A stretch of 64,000 nt of DNA from RPQJ01 sp963754535 (GTDB taxonomy: Bacteria; Pseudomonadota; Gammaproteobacteria; Steroidobacterales; Steroidobacteraceae): NCBI GenBank assembly GCA_963754535.1, contig CAVWGG010000006.1, positions 1-64,000 on the forward strand, written 5' to 3'. The translations under genes and the position numbers were made by a program. Below are positions 48,526-57,436 of the stretch, in pieces. Within the stretch, counting starts at the first letter, position 1, and the number at the start of each line of letters is the position of its first letter. The notes beneath the pieces were generated by a model. That model saw only the letters and a list, made by a program, of their open reading frames with translations. It was not told the DNA's origin and made no database searches.

Positions 48526-49351
48526 CCGAGCGCTCCCAGCGCTTGCCCGCGTGCTCGAGCTGCTGCAGCGCGGGACCCAGTTCTTGGCCAAGCTGGCGGT
48601 CACGGCGCTTGAGCCGCATGCTGGCCCGTTGCCGCACTGGCAACGGCAGGTCGCTGCGGTCGAGCCATTGGATCGCAGCGGCCACGTCCCGCTGGTCTCC
48701 GAGCAGCTGCTGCGCTTCCCGCAGCCGATGGCGCAGGGCCGTCGCATTCCGCGGCGACAGGTCCCCGACGAGTTCGAGCGTATAGCGACAGTTCTTGAGC
48801 CGGATCCGCAGGGCATGCAGCGCTTGCGGATCGCGCGGTCGCCGCGCCAGCAGTTCGTCCGCACGCCGCCAGGTGCGACGGACCCTGCGCAGGACCGCGG
48901 ATTCGGGCACGCCTTTGAGCAAGCCGAGTTCGCGAGTGGTGAGACCCGCGCGGACAGACTGCACCTGCCGGGCAACCCGCTCTCCCGCCAGCCGGCGGCG
49001 CAGCTTCTGCACGGCAACTTGCCGGGCTCGCACCAGCGCCTGGTCGAACGGCTCCTGCTGCAACTCGGGCAGCACGGCAATGACGTCGAGCTCGCGCACT
49101 TCGCTGCCGAGTTCGGCGACGCGACCCAGCCTGCGCCGATAGTCGACCGCCGCCGCCTCCTCGAGAAACGGCTTGAAGGTCCTGAGCAGCGATCGCAGGC
49201 GCCGGCAGGCCACCCGGAACTGGTGGATGTCGATCTCGTCCGCGCGCGGCAGGCGCGACAGGTGGCGAACCAGCGCCTGCTGGTCCCGCCGCAGGGACTG
49301 GCGCAGCCGCGCCGAGCCGTTAAGCCGAACGGACGCGCTTGAGCCCGGCAC
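48497..49351 (-). CDS. CHAD-domain protein
   Basis: A 284-residue all-helical CHAD protein, a fold that binds polyphosphate granules and often accompanies CYTH enzymes. Conserved basic and histidine positions are seen in IDIHQFRVACRRLRSLLRTF and LHALRIRLKNCRYTLEL, with many Arg residues lining helices. No CYTH domain is present. It starts at a GTG at 49351, overlapping the winged-helix gene by 32 bases, so it is probably in the same operon. Arg content is very high throughout. Confidence 0.88.
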   Translation of the reverse strand: MPGSSASVRLNGSARLRQSLRRDQQALVRHLSRLPRADEIDIHQFRVACRRLRSLLRTFKPFLEEAAAVDYRRRLGRVAELGSEVRELDVIAVLPELQQEPFDQALVRARQVAVQKLRRRLAGERVARQVQSVRAGLTTRELGLLKGVPESAVLRRVRRTWRRADELLARRPRDPQALHALRIRLKNCRYTLELVGDLSPRNATALRHRLREAQQLLGDQRDVAAAIQWLDRSDLPLPVRQRASMRLKRRDRQLGQELGPALQQLEHAGKRWERSVTRLIERGT

Positions 49352-49637
49352 GGTCGAGCACCAGCGACAGCAGCGCGCCGACGGTCTTGTGCGATTCGAG
49401 GGCGTGCCGCAGCGGCACGTCGAGGTTGAGGCGATAGGAGTTCCGCCGGCCGGCGCGTTCGCGCACGATGACCCCGGCTTCCTCGAGGTCGCTCACGATT
49501 TTCTGGACGGCGCGTTCCGTGATGCCGACACTGAGCGCGACGTCGCGCAGCCGCGCGTCCGGGTCCTGGGCCAGGCAGACCAGGACGTGCGCGTGGTTGC
49601 TCAGGAACGTCCAGTGCCGGGCAGGGCTTTCGATCAT
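49320..49637 (-). CDS. Winged-helix MarR-type regulator
   Basis: A 105-residue DNA-binding protein with one winged helix-turn-helix: DVALSVGITERAVQKIVSDLEEAGVIVRE is the HTH and wing region, noted by LSVGITERAVQKIVSDLE, followed by RRNSYRL. Such small proteins bind as dimers. HNHAHVLVCLAQDPDARLRD, seen here as NHAHVLVCLAQ, precedes the HTH. It overlaps the CHAD gene and is divergent from htpX with a 198-base gap, so it may regulate either or both. Confidence 0.85.
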   Translation of the reverse strand: MIESPARHWTFLSNHAHVLVCLAQDPDARLRDVALSVGITERAVQKIVSDLEEAGVIVRERAGRRNSYRLNLDVPLRHALESHKTVGALLSLVLDRAGLKRVRSA

Positions 49638-49718
49638 CGACGCACCTCGTGGCGGGCGGGACGGAACCTCGGCGGACGCACGTTGTCCGAACCTCGGTTC
49701 CGGTTTTCAGCTTCCTGT

Positions 49719-49724
49719 TATTAT
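49719..49724 (+). promoter_or_regulatory. Candidate -10 box upstream of htpX
   Basis: TATTAT in a locally A+T-rich stretch, 112 bases before the htpX start. An inverted repeat, GAACCTCGGTTC, lies just upstream at about 49689-49700 and could be an operator or -35 region. The match to sigma70 or sigma32 promoters is weak. Confidence 0.3.
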
Positions 49725-49835
49725 GCGCTCACGCCGGGGCCTGCTGCCAAGCCCGGATAGCGACAGGGATTGAAACCCGGAAGATCACCCCAAGCGAATG
49801 GGCGTCATGGGATCGCCCGCTGGAGACACGCCAAG

Positions 49836-50722
49836 ATGAAACGGATTCTGCTGTTCCTCGCCACCAACCTCGCGATCATGCTGCTGCTGGGCATCGTGCT
49901 GAACCTGCTCGGCATCAATTCGATCCTCGACGCGCAGGGCTCGGACCTCGACCTCGGCAAGCTGCTGGTCATGTCGGCCGTGATCGGCTTCACCGGCTCG
50001 CTCTTCTCGCTCGCGATCTCCAAGTGGTCGGCCAAGCGCATGATGGGCGTGCGGGTGATCTCGCAGCCCGCCAACGCCACCGAAAGCTGGCTGGTCGGCG
50101 CCGTGCAGCGCCAGGCGCAGGCCGCCGGCATCGGCATGCCGGAAGTCGGGGTGTTCGATTCGCCCGAGCCGAACGCGTTCGCAACGGGCGCGCGCCGTGA
50201 TGCCGCCTGGTCGCGGTGAGCACGGGCCTGCTGCAAAGCATGTCGCAGCAGGAAGTCGAGGCCGTGCTGGCGCACGAGGTGAGCCACGTCGCCAACGGCG
50301 ACATGGTCACGCTCACGCTGATCCAGGGCGTGGTGAACACCTTCGTGTTCTTCTTCTCGCGGATCATCGGCCACTTCGTGGACCGCGTGATCTTCAAGAC
50401 GGAAGAAGGCCACGGCCCGGCGTTCATCATCACCTCGATCATTGCGCAGCTCGTGCTCGGCCTGTTCGCGATGATGATCGTCATGTGGTTCTCGCGGCAG
50501 CGCGAGTTCCGCGCCGATGCGGGTGGCGCGACGCTCGCCGGTCGCCAGTCCATGATCGGTGCGCTCGAGCGCCTGCAGCAGCGCCATTCCGGCGCGCTGC
50601 CGGACAAGATGGCCGCGTTCGGTATCGCCGGCGGCCCGAAGCCGGGTGGCTTCAAGCGACTGTTCATGTCGCACCCGCCGCTCGAAGAGCGCATCGCCGC
50701 GCTGCGCAACTCGGTCGGTTAA
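49836..50722 (+). CDS. htpX: Membrane protease HtpX, frameshifted near 50205
   Basis: A heat-shock membrane metalloprotease. The first frame starts MKRILLFLATNLAIMLLLG with two hydrophobic segments and reaches PNAFATGARRDAA. The second frame continues VSTGLLQSMSQQEVEAVLAHE, followed by the zinc motif HEVSH, two more membrane segments and REFRADAGGA (third zinc ligand Glu). Adding one C to the CC at 50206-50207 gives RRDAALVAVSTGLL, exactly the expected family sequence, and a protein of about 296 residues. A GGAG lies before the ATG. The clean fit after one base makes a sequencing error much more likely than a real mutation. Confidence 0.92.
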
Positions 50723-50744
50723 ACCGGCCCGGGCTGTAACGAAG

Positions 50745-50773
50745 GCCGCGCTCCTCACGGGGCGCGGCTTTTT
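50745..50773 (+). terminator. Rho-independent terminator after htpX
   Basis: GCCGCGC and GCGCGGC form a 7-bp stem around a 10-base loop, followed by TTTTT. It lies 22 bases after the htpX stop and 20 bases before the photolyase start, so the two genes are probably separate transcripts. Confidence 0.8.
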
Positions 50774-50792
50774 CCATTAAGGTCGACGCAGC

Positions 50793-52256
50793 ATGAGCGG
50801 CACCACCACACTCGTCTGGTTCCGGCGCGACCTGCGCCTGTCCGACAATCCGGCACTGGCCGCCGCCGTGGCGGACAGCGACCACGTCGTGGCGGTGTAC
50901 GTGCATGCGCCTGAAGAAGAAAGCCCCTGGTCGCCGGGGGCCGCGACTCGATGGTGGTTGCACCACAGCCTGGCGGCCCTCGATGCCGCACTGCGCCAGA
51001 AAGGGATTCCACTCACCCTGCGCCGAGGGCCCGCGTTGACCGCACTGACCGAACTGGCGCGGGAAGTGGGCGCCACGAAGGTCGCCTGGAATCGTCTTTA
51101 CGACCCAGCCACCGTGGCGCGCGACACGACGGTCAAGGCCGGGTTGCGCGACCTCGGCTTCGAGTGCGCGAGCCACAACGCGAACCTGCTGCATGAACCG
51201 TGGGAGATCCGCACCGGGCAGGGCGGACCGTACCGCGTCTTCACGCCATTCTGGCGCGCGTGCCAGATGCGGCTGGATGCGCAACCGGCGCCGCTGCCAG
51301 CACCGAGGCGCCTGCGCGGGCCTTCGCAGCCGATCGACAGCCTGGCGCTGCACGAGCTCGACCTGCTGCCGAAGATTCCATGGGATGCAGCGTTTTCAAG
51401 CCACTGGACGCCCGGCGAAAGCGGCGCGCACCGGCGACTCGAGGAATTCTGCGGCGAATGGCTCGGCCGCTACGACGAATGCCGCAATCGCCCCGACCTG
51501 CCCGCCAGTTCACGGCTCTCACCGCACCTGCACTTTGGTGAGATCAGTCCGCGCCAGTGCCTGGTCGCGGCGCGCAATGCCGTCGTCGATCAGCCGGAAG
51601 CGGCGAAGTCCGCCGACAGTTTCATCCGCGAGATCGGCTGGCGTGAGTTCGCGTATCACCTGCTGCATCACTATCCGCACACGCCCGAACGCCCACTCGA
51701 CGAACGCTTCGAGCGTTTTCCATGGGCGGAGAACCCCGCACTGCTCCGCGCCTGGCAGCAAGGCCGCACCGGCTTCCCGATCGTCGACGCCGGCCTGCGT
51801 GAGCTGTGGACGACCGGCTTCATGCACAACCGCGTCCGCATGATCGTCGCCTCGCTGCTGACCAAGAACCTGCGGCAGCCGTGGCTCGCCGGCGCGCGCT
51901 GGTTCTGGGACACGCTGGTCGATGCAGACCTCGCCGCCAACACGCTCGGGTGGCAATGGACGGCGGGCTGCGGCGCCGACGCCGCTCCGTTCTTCCGTAT
52001 CTTCAACCCGGTGCTGCAGGCTGAGCGCTACGACCCGGCACGCGTTTACATCCGGCGTTGGCTGCCGGAACTGGCGCGGTTGCCCGACAAGTGGATTCAC
52101 CGCCCCTGGGACGCGCCCGCAGAGGTCCTGGCGCAGGCCGGCGTGGCTCTTGGGCAAACGTACCCTCGCCCGATCGTCGAACTCCCAGCCAGCCGGGATG
52201 CGGCCCTGGCAGCCTATGCCACCATCCGGGAGCCTGCCGCGACCGCCCGCCCCTGA
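50793..52256 (+). CDS. phr: Deoxyribodipyrimidine photolyase (cryptochrome/photolyase family)
   Basis: A 487-residue light-dependent DNA repair enzyme with an N-terminal antenna domain (about 1-130, LVWFRRDLRLSDNPAL) and a C-terminal FAD domain. FAD-site segments are SSRLSPHLHFGEISPR, FIREIGWREFAYHLL, GRTGFPIVDAGLRELW, FMHNRVRMIVASLLTKNL and AANTLGWQWTAGCG, as in class I CPD photolyases. AAGG precedes the ATG. It heads a plus-strand series of lipid-modifying genes, as in light or singlet-oxygen stress regulons. Confidence 0.95.
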   Translation: MSGTTTLVWFRRDLRLSDNPALAAAVADSDHVVAVYVHAPEEESPWSPGAATRWWLHHSLAALDAALRQKGIPLTLRRGPALTALTELAREVGATKVAWNRLYDPATVARDTTVKAGLRDLGFECASHNANLLHEPWEIRTGQGGPYRVFTPFWRACQMRLDAQPAPLPAPRRLRGPSQPIDSLALHELDLLPKIPWDAAFSSHWTPGESGAHRRLEEFCGEWLGRYDECRNRPDLPASSRLSPHLHFGEISPRQCLVAARNAVVDQPEAAKSADSFIREIGWREFAYHLLHHYPHTPERPLDERFERFPWAENPALLRAWQQGRTGFPIVDAGLRELWTTGFMHNRVRMIVASLLTKNLRQPWLAGARWFWDTLVDADLAANTLGWQWTAGCGADAAPFFRIFNPVLQAERYDPARVYIRRWLPELARLPDKWIHRPWDAPAEVLAQAGVALGQTYPRPIVELPASRDAALAAYATIREPAATARP

Positions 52257-52289
52257 ATCCACGACCCGCGGCCGGTCGAAACGGTGGCC

Positions 52290-52865
52290 ATGCCACGCCC
52301 GTTGCCCTTCCTACGCTCGATCACCCTGGTGCTCGCGGCCACAGCGGCCATGCTGGCGGGTCACGCGCGCGCGTCGAACCTGCCGGACGCGGTGCTCGAA
52401 GGCGATTACGGGCTGCAACGCGTGGGTGCGGGCGAGCTCAGCTGGCTGGGACGCCCCATCTACCACGCCAGCCTGTGGACACCTGCAGGCAACTTCACCG
52501 GCTACGAGCCCGGCGAGCCCGTCGCCCTGAGCCTGTCGTACCAGCGGGAATTTTCGCGCGACGAGTTGCTGCGCATCACTGCGACGGCCTGGCGCCTGCT
52601 CGACTCCACGCCACCCGGGCAGCGCGAGCGATGGCTCGCGGCGCTGCGCACGTTCTGGGCGGACGTCGGTCCGGGCGACAATGTCACCACCGTGGTCGTC
52701 CCCGGCAGGGCCACGCGCTTTTACGATCATCGCGGCTTCATGGGCGAGATCGCGGACCCGGCGTTTGGTCCCGCGTTCCTGTCGATCTGGCTCGATTCGC
52801 GCAGCGTGGTCGGCGACCTGCGGGTGCAGCTGCTCGGCCTCGAACGCAGCGCCGCCCGCCGGTGA
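52290..52865 (+). CDS. Chalcone-isomerase-like secreted protein
   Basis: A 191-residue protein with a signal peptide ending at GHARA. The mature part has VGAGELSWLGRPIYHASLW, YEPGEPVALSLSYQREFSRDELL and an FxDHRGxxGE region seen as RFYDHRGFMGEI, which fit the bacterial chalcone-isomerase-like family (PF16036). Catalysis is unproven for these; they may bind fatty acids. I chose the ATG at 52290; a GTG 6 bases earlier is also possible. Its TGA overlaps the desaturase start as GTGA. Confidence 0.8.
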   Translation: MPRPLPFLRSITLVLAATAAMLAGHARASNLPDAVLEGDYGLQRVGAGELSWLGRPIYHASLWTPAGNFTGYEPGEPVALSLSYQREFSRDELLRITATAWRLLDSTPPGQRERWLAALRTFWADVGPGDNVTTVVVPGRATRFYDHRGFMGEIADPAFGPAFLSIWLDSRSVVGDLRVQLLGLERSAARR

Positions 52866-53830
52866 GTGACTACCGCGTGAATGACTCACAGGGCGGCGGC
52901 CGCCTGCACCAGCTGCGGCAGTGGTTCGATGCGGGCGAGCCCGATCCGGACGCACCGCGCGCAACGGACGGGGCGGACGGTGTCGACTGGGGCCGCATCG
53001 TGCCCTTCGCGCTCATGCACCTCGCGTGCCTGTTCGCGTTCTACGTCGGCGTGAGCGCGACGGCCATCGCGGTCTGCGTGGCTCTCTACCTGGTGCGCAT
53101 GTTCGCGATCACCGGCTTCTACCACCGCTACTTCTCGCACCGGTCGTTCAAGACCTCACGCGCGGCACAGTTTGCTTTCGCCTTGCTCGGCGCGTCCGCA
53201 GCCCAGCGTGGCCCGATCTGGTGGGCCGCGCATCACCGTCATCACCACGCGTTCTCGGACAAGCCGCAGGACACGCATTCACCCGTGCAGGACGGCTTCG
53301 TCTGGGCGCACATGGGCTGGTTCCTGTCGAAGCGCCACTTCCACCCGGACCTGCGGCGCGTGCGCGACCTGCTGCAGTACCCGGAACTGCGCTGGCTCGA
53401 TCGCTTCGACATCCTGGTGCCGTTCGCGCTGGCGCTTGCCCTGCTGTTGAGCGGCATGGCGCTGGAGCGCTTCGCGCCGTCGCTGGGCACGACGGGCGGA
53501 CAATTGCTGGTGTGGGGCTTCTTCGTCTCGACCGTGCTCTGCTACCACGGCACCTACACGATCAACTCGCTGGCCCATGGCTGGGGCTCGCGTCGTTACC
53601 CCACGAAAGACGACAGTCGCAACAATGCGTTCCTCGCGCTGATTACGCTCGGCGAGGGCTGGCACAATAATCACCACCACTATCCGAGCGCCGTGCGCCA
53701 GGGCTTCTACTGGTGGGAGTTCGACATCACCTACTACCTGTTGCGAGGCCTCGCGGCGATCGGCGTGATCTGGGACCTGAACGCCGTGCCCGCCCGCATC
53801 CGCGACGTGCGCGAAGCGAGGCCCGCATGA
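52862..53830 (+). CDS. Acyl-CoA/fatty-acid desaturase, membrane type
   Basis: A 322-residue membrane di-iron desaturase with the three histidine boxes: HRYFSH (88-93), HHRHHH (124-129) and HNNHHH near residue 268, in the delta-9 pattern. Several membrane helices flank them. It adds a double bond to acyl chains using oxygen and an electron carrier. It starts at a GTG overlapping the chalcone-isomerase-like gene and its stop overlaps the FAD-oxidase ATG as ATGA. The cyclopropane synthase downstream would use unsaturated chains. Confidence 0.93.
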   Translation: MSDYRVNDSQGGGRLHQLRQWFDAGEPDPDAPRATDGADGVDWGRIVPFALMHLACLFAFYVGVSATAIAVCVALYLVRMFAITGFYHRYFSHRSFKTSRAAQFAFALLGASAAQRGPIWWAAHHRHHHAFSDKPQDTHSPVQDGFVWAHMGWFLSKRHFHPDLRRVRDLLQYPELRWLDRFDILVPFALALALLLSGMALERFAPSLGTTGGQLLVWGFFVSTVLCYHGTYTINSLAHGWGSRRYPTKDDSRNNAFLALITLGEGWHNNHHHYPSAVRQGFYWWEFDITYYLLRGLAAIGVIWDLNAVPARIRDVREARPA

Positions 53831-55110
53831 GAATCGCAGTCGTCGGGGCCGGTGTCGCCGGACTGTATGCGACGTGGCGGCTCTCCGCCACGCACGAGGT
53901 GACGCTGTTCGAAGCCGCGGACTACGCGGGCGGACACACCAACACCGTCGACGTCGATTTCGGCGGTCGCAACTGGTCGATCGACACCGGCTTCATCGTC
54001 TTCAACGACTGGACCTACCCGAACTTCATCGCGATGCTGGACGAACTGGGCGTCGCGTGGCAGCCCTCGGACATGAGCTTCAGCCTGCGCTGCGAACGCA
54101 CGGGCCTCGAGTACAACGGCACGTCGATCAACTCGCTGTTCGCCCAGCGTCGGAACATCGTGCGACCCTCGTTCCTGCGCATGATCGCGGACATCCTGCG
54201 CTTCAACGCCCGCGCCAAGGCATGGCTCGACGCACCGGACTCGCAGGACGTCACCCTCGGCGAATTCATCGCGGCGGGCGGTTACTCGCGGCAGTTCGTC
54301 GAGCACTACATCGTGCCGATGGGTCGTGCGATCTGGTCTGCCGAAGCGTCCGCCATGCTTGGCTTCCCGGCGCGCTTCTTCATCGGCTTCTTCGATCGCC
54401 ACGGCTTCCTCAACGTCGACGACCGGCCCGTCTGGCAGACCGTGACGGGCGGCTCGCGCGAGTACGTGCGTGCGCTGCTCGCGGCTGCCAAGGCCCGCGT
54501 GCGTCTCTCGACACCGATCGCCTCCATCCGCCGGATGCCGAACCAGGTGCTGCTGCGTACCCGCGCCGGGGACGTCGAAGCGTTCGACCAGGTGTTCCTT
54601 GCGTGCCACTCCGACCAGGCCCTGGCGCTGCTCGAAGCGCCGACCCCCGCGGAGCAGGACGTACTGGGCGCGATGCCGTATGCCGCCAACGAGGCAATCC
54701 TGCACACCGACGCCAGCCTGCTGCCGCGGCGCAAGCTGGCGCAGGCCGCGTGGAACTACCACCTGCTGCGCGATCCGCAGGAGCCCGTTGCGCTCACCTA
54801 CGACATGAACGTGCTGCAGGGCCTGCGCAATGCCCCAGTGCGATTCCTCGTCACGCTCAATCACCGCGACGCGATCGATCCCAGCCGCATCCTGCGATCC
54901 TTCCAGTACACGCACCCGGTCTATACGCCGGCCGGCGTGGCCGCGCAGGCCCGGCACCGTGAGCTGAATGGCGTGCAACGCACGTATTTCTGCGGCGCGT
55001 ACTGGAGGTCGGGATTCCACGAGGATGGCGTCGTCAGCGCGCAGGCCGCGCTGGCGCACTTTGGCGAGGACCTGGAAAGTGCACAGCTGCCTCTACCACG
55101 GGTCGGTTAG
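53827..55110 (+). CDS. FAD-dependent amine-oxidase-fold oxidoreductase
   Basis: A 427-residue flavoprotein. The dinucleotide-binding motif AVVGAGVAGLYATWRL is at the N-terminus (GAGVAG, residues 7-12), then FEAADYAGGHTNTVDVD. The C-terminal FAD-contact segment is YFCGAYWRSGFHEDGVVSAQ. This NAD(P)-binding amine-oxidase-like family stands next to DUF1365 and cyclopropane-synthase-like genes in many bacteria, where a role in lipid modification has been proposed. The exact reaction is not settled. Overlaps of 4 and 32 bases tie it to its neighbours. Confidence 0.92.
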   Translation: MRIAVVGAGVAGLYATWRLSATHEVTLFEAADYAGGHTNTVDVDFGGRNWSIDTGFIVFNDWTYPNFIAMLDELGVAWQPSDMSFSLRCERTGLEYNGTSINSLFAQRRNIVRPSFLRMIADILRFNARAKAWLDAPDSQDVTLGEFIAAGGYSRQFVEHYIVPMGRAIWSAEASAMLGFPARFFIGFFDRHGFLNVDDRPVWQTVTGGSREYVRALLAAAKARVRLSTPIASIRRMPNQVLLRTRAGDVEAFDQVFLACHSDQALALLEAPTPAEQDVLGAMPYAANEAILHTDASLLPRRKLAQAAWNYHLLRDPQEPVALTYDMNVLQGLRNAPVRFLVTLNHRDAIDPSRILRSFQYTHPVYTPAGVAAQARHRELNGVQRTYFCGAYWRSGFHEDGVVSAQAALAHFGEDLESAQLPLPRVG

Positions 55111-55888
55111 GCACCGCCGGCTCGAGCCGGCCGGACACGCGTTCCGTTACCGGCTCGCATTGCTGTACCTCGACCTCGCAGAGACGGCAACGGTTTTTCG
55201 CGGGCGCTGGTTCTGGTCAGCGGGCAAGCGATGGGGGCTCGCCCACTGGCGCCGATCGGATCACTACGGCGATCCGGATCGCGACCTTGGCGAATGCATT
55301 CGTGAACTGGTGCGGGACCGCGCCGGCATCGAAGCCGACGGGCCGGTGCGGTTGCTGACGCATCCGCGACACTTCGGTTACGGCTTCAACCCCGTGAATT
55401 TCTATTACTGCTTCGATGCCGCCGATCGGCACCTGGTCGCGATCGTGGCGGAGATCAACAACACCCCCTGGGGCGAGCGCCACTGCTACGTGCTGCCGCA
55501 GTCGGCCAACCGGGGCACGCCGGACAGGTTGCAGTTCGAGTTCGACAAGGATTTCCACGTTTCGCCCTTCATGCCCATGGACATGGAGTACGACTGGCGC
55601 TTCACGCGTCCGGATGACGCGCTCGCCGTGCACATGGAAAACTGGCGCGACGGCCGCAAGTTGTTCGACGCGACGCTCACGTTGCGCAGGCAGCCGATCA
55701 CGGGCACTGCACTCGCCGCGTCGCTGGCGCGGCATCCCCTCGTCACGTTCAAGGTGACGGCCGCGATCTACTGGCAGGCGCTGCGGCTCTGGCTCAAGCG
55801 CACGCCGCTTTTCACGCACCCCGACAAGACCGGTGCCGGGCACGCCCGGCGCGCCGGCCGCATCGATTCCATCGAGACCACGCCATGA
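55079..55888 (+). CDS. DUF1365-family protein
   Basis: A 269-residue protein of the DUF1365 family, with HGSVRHRRLEPAGHAFRYRL at the N-terminus, LTHPRHFGYGFNPVNFYYCFD and KDFHVSPFMPMDMEYDWRF. I chose the GTG at 55079, which lies 32 bases inside the previous gene and has GCGAGGA before it. The stop overlaps the cyclopropane synthase ATG as ATGA. Family members are consistently encoded with the FAD oxidase and cyclopropane synthase, but their chemistry is unknown. Confidence 0.9.
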   Translation: MHSCLYHGSVRHRRLEPAGHAFRYRLALLYLDLAETATVFRGRWFWSAGKRWGLAHWRRSDHYGDPDRDLGECIRELVRDRAGIEADGPVRLLTHPRHFGYGFNPVNFYYCFDAADRHLVAIVAEINNTPWGERHCYVLPQSANRGTPDRLQFEFDKDFHVSPFMPMDMEYDWRFTRPDDALAVHMENWRDGRKLFDATLTLRRQPITGTALAASLARHPLVTFKVTAAIYWQALRLWLKRTPLFTHPDKTGAGHARRAGRIDSIETTP

Positions 55889-57195
55889 GCAAGACCAGCG
55901 AAGCGACCGCATCCATCATCCCTGCCGTCGATGCGTTGCCGGTACCCGAGTCCACCAGTGCCGAGGGTACGTGGCTGCAGCGGCTCGGCAAGCGCCTGTT
56001 CCTGCGCTCGCTGGCGAAATTCCATCATGGCGAACTGACGGTTGTCGTGCCTGCGACGGGTGAGCGCCACGTGTTCGGCCGGCGCACGCCCGAGTGCGAT
56101 CTGCACGCCACGCTCGAGGTGCTGCATCCGCAGACGTTCGCGGACGCGGCGTTCGGCGGCACCGTCGGCGGTGGCGAGGCCTACATCCGCGGACTCTGGC
56201 GCACGGACGACCTCACTGCCCTGGTGCGGATGTTCGTGGCCAACCGCGAGGCGATGGAATCGTTCGAGGGCGCGGCCGCCTACGTCAGTGATCCGGTGCG
56301 GCGCGTGCTGCACTGGCTCAACCGCAACAGCGTCGACGGCAGCCGCCGCAACATCGCCGCCCATTACGATCTCGGCAACGACCTGTTCGCGCTGTTCCTC
56401 GACGAGACGATGATGTATTCGTGCGCCGTGTTCGAACGCGAGGACGCGAGCCTGCACGAAGCGCAGCTCGCCAAGCTCGACCGCATCTGTCGCCGGCTCC
56501 GGCTGTCGCCCGGCGACCACCTGGTCGAGATCGGCACCGGCTGGGGCGGCCTGGCGCTGCACGCGGCGCAGAACTACGGCTGCAGGGTCACGACCACGAC
56601 CATCTCGCGCGAGCAGCACGACTGGGCGAAGCAGAAGTTCGCAGCGGCGGGCCTGCTGCAGAGCGGCCAGGTGACGCTGCTGCTCGAGGACTACCGCAAC
56701 CTCACCGGCACCTACGACAAACTCGTTTCGGTCGAGATGATCGAGGCCGTCGGCGCGCAGTACCTCGATACGTACACGGCCAAGTGCTCCTCGCTGCTGA
56801 AGCCCGACGGCGCCATGCTGCTGCAGGCGATCACGATCCAGGACCAGGTGTACGAGCAGGCGCTGAAGTCCGTCGATTTCATCCAGCGCTTCATCTTCCC
56901 GGGCAGCTTCATTCCTTCGGTCACGGCGATCGCGGACTCGCTGCGGCGCGCCACGGACATGAAGGTGTACCACCTCGAGGACATCGGGCCGCACTACGCG
57001 ACGACGCTGCGGAAGTGGCGCGAGAATTTCTTCGCGCGCCTCGCCGAGGTGCGCCAGCTCGGCTATCCGGACAGCTTCATCCGCATGTGGGACTTTTACC
57101 TCTGCTACTGCGAGGGCGGGTTCCTCGAGCGGCAGATCGGCGACGTGCAGATGCTGCTGACGAAACCGCGCTGTCGCCTGCCCGCGCCAGCCTGA
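55885..57195 (+). CDS. Cyclopropane-fatty-acyl-phospholipid synthase family methyltransferase
   Basis: A 436-residue SAM-dependent methyltransferase. The SAM site is LVEIGTGWGGLALHAA; before it come AHYDLGNDLFALFLDETMMYS, seen here by HYDLGNDLF and MMYSCAVF, and after it YDKLVSVEMIEAVG and QAITIQDQVYE. The family adds a methylene or methyl group to double bonds of membrane acyl chains. As the last gene of the lipid cluster it may make cyclopropane, or take part in making methylated or furan fatty acids, as reported for relatives. Coupled to the DUF1365 gene by ATGA. Confidence 0.93.
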   Translation: MSKTSEATASIIPAVDALPVPESTSAEGTWLQRLGKRLFLRSLAKFHHGELTVVVPATGERHVFGRRTPECDLHATLEVLHPQTFADAAFGGTVGGGEAYIRGLWRTDDLTALVRMFVANREAMESFEGAAAYVSDPVRRVLHWLNRNSVDGSRRNIAAHYDLGNDLFALFLDETMMYSCAVFEREDASLHEAQLAKLDRICRRLRLSPGDHLVEIGTGWGGLALHAAQNYGCRVTTTTISREQHDWAKQKFAAAGLLQSGQVTLLLEDYRNLTGTYDKLVSVEMIEAVGAQYLDTYTAKCSSLLKPDGAMLLQAITIQDQVYEQALKSVDFIQRFIFPGSFIPSVTAIADSLRRATDMKVYHLEDIGPHYATTLRKWRENFFARLAEVRQLGYPDSFIRMWDFYLCYCEGGFLERQIGDVQMLLTKPRCRLPAPA

Positions 57196-57235
57196 CGCTG
57201 CACCCGCGTGCGACAGGCTCATGGACGTGCCTATC

Positions 57236-57316
57236 GAGAGCGAATGATCACGAGTCTGTCCCGAGCTTGGAAAGGCAGACACGCGCTCTGGACAGACTCG
57301 ATGATCATCCGCTCTC
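57236..57316. repeat. Long hairpin 1, loop complementary to hairpin 2
   Basis: Arms 57236-57261 and 57290-57316 pair over about 25 positions with one mismatch and one bulged base. They begin GAGAGCG and end CTGTCC on the left arm. The 28-base loop (57262-57289) contains a 22-base sequence at 57265-57286, starting GCTTGGAAAGG, that is the exact reverse complement of a 22-base sequence in the loop of hairpin 2. It has no T-tract. No protein-coding gene is evident in the 347 bases between the cyclopropane synthase and the next gene. Confidence 0.85.
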
Positions 57317-57354
57317 CGGGAGTGGCGCCGCCGGATCAGTCGGTCACCGCACTG

Positions 57355-57436
57355 GCGAGTGCAGGGTGCACAGGCCGATCCCAGGCGCGTGTCTGCCTTT
57401 CCAAGCCGGGGATCGGCCTGTGCACCCTGCACTCGC
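57355..57436. repeat. Long hairpin 2, perfect 28-bp arms
   Basis: Arms 57355-57382 and 57409-57436 are perfect inverted repeats of 28 bases, starting GCGAGTGCAGGG. The 26-base loop holds, at 57385-57406, the exact reverse complement of the 22-base loop segment of hairpin 1. The stem sequences of the two hairpins are unrelated. From 57437 to 57542 nothing further is recognised apart from a GGAG before the next gene. Confidence 0.9.

Noticed and set aside
57236..57436. Reading the paired repeats as a CRISPR array or terminator
   Set aside because: There are only two inverted, not direct, repeats, no spacers and no T-tract.
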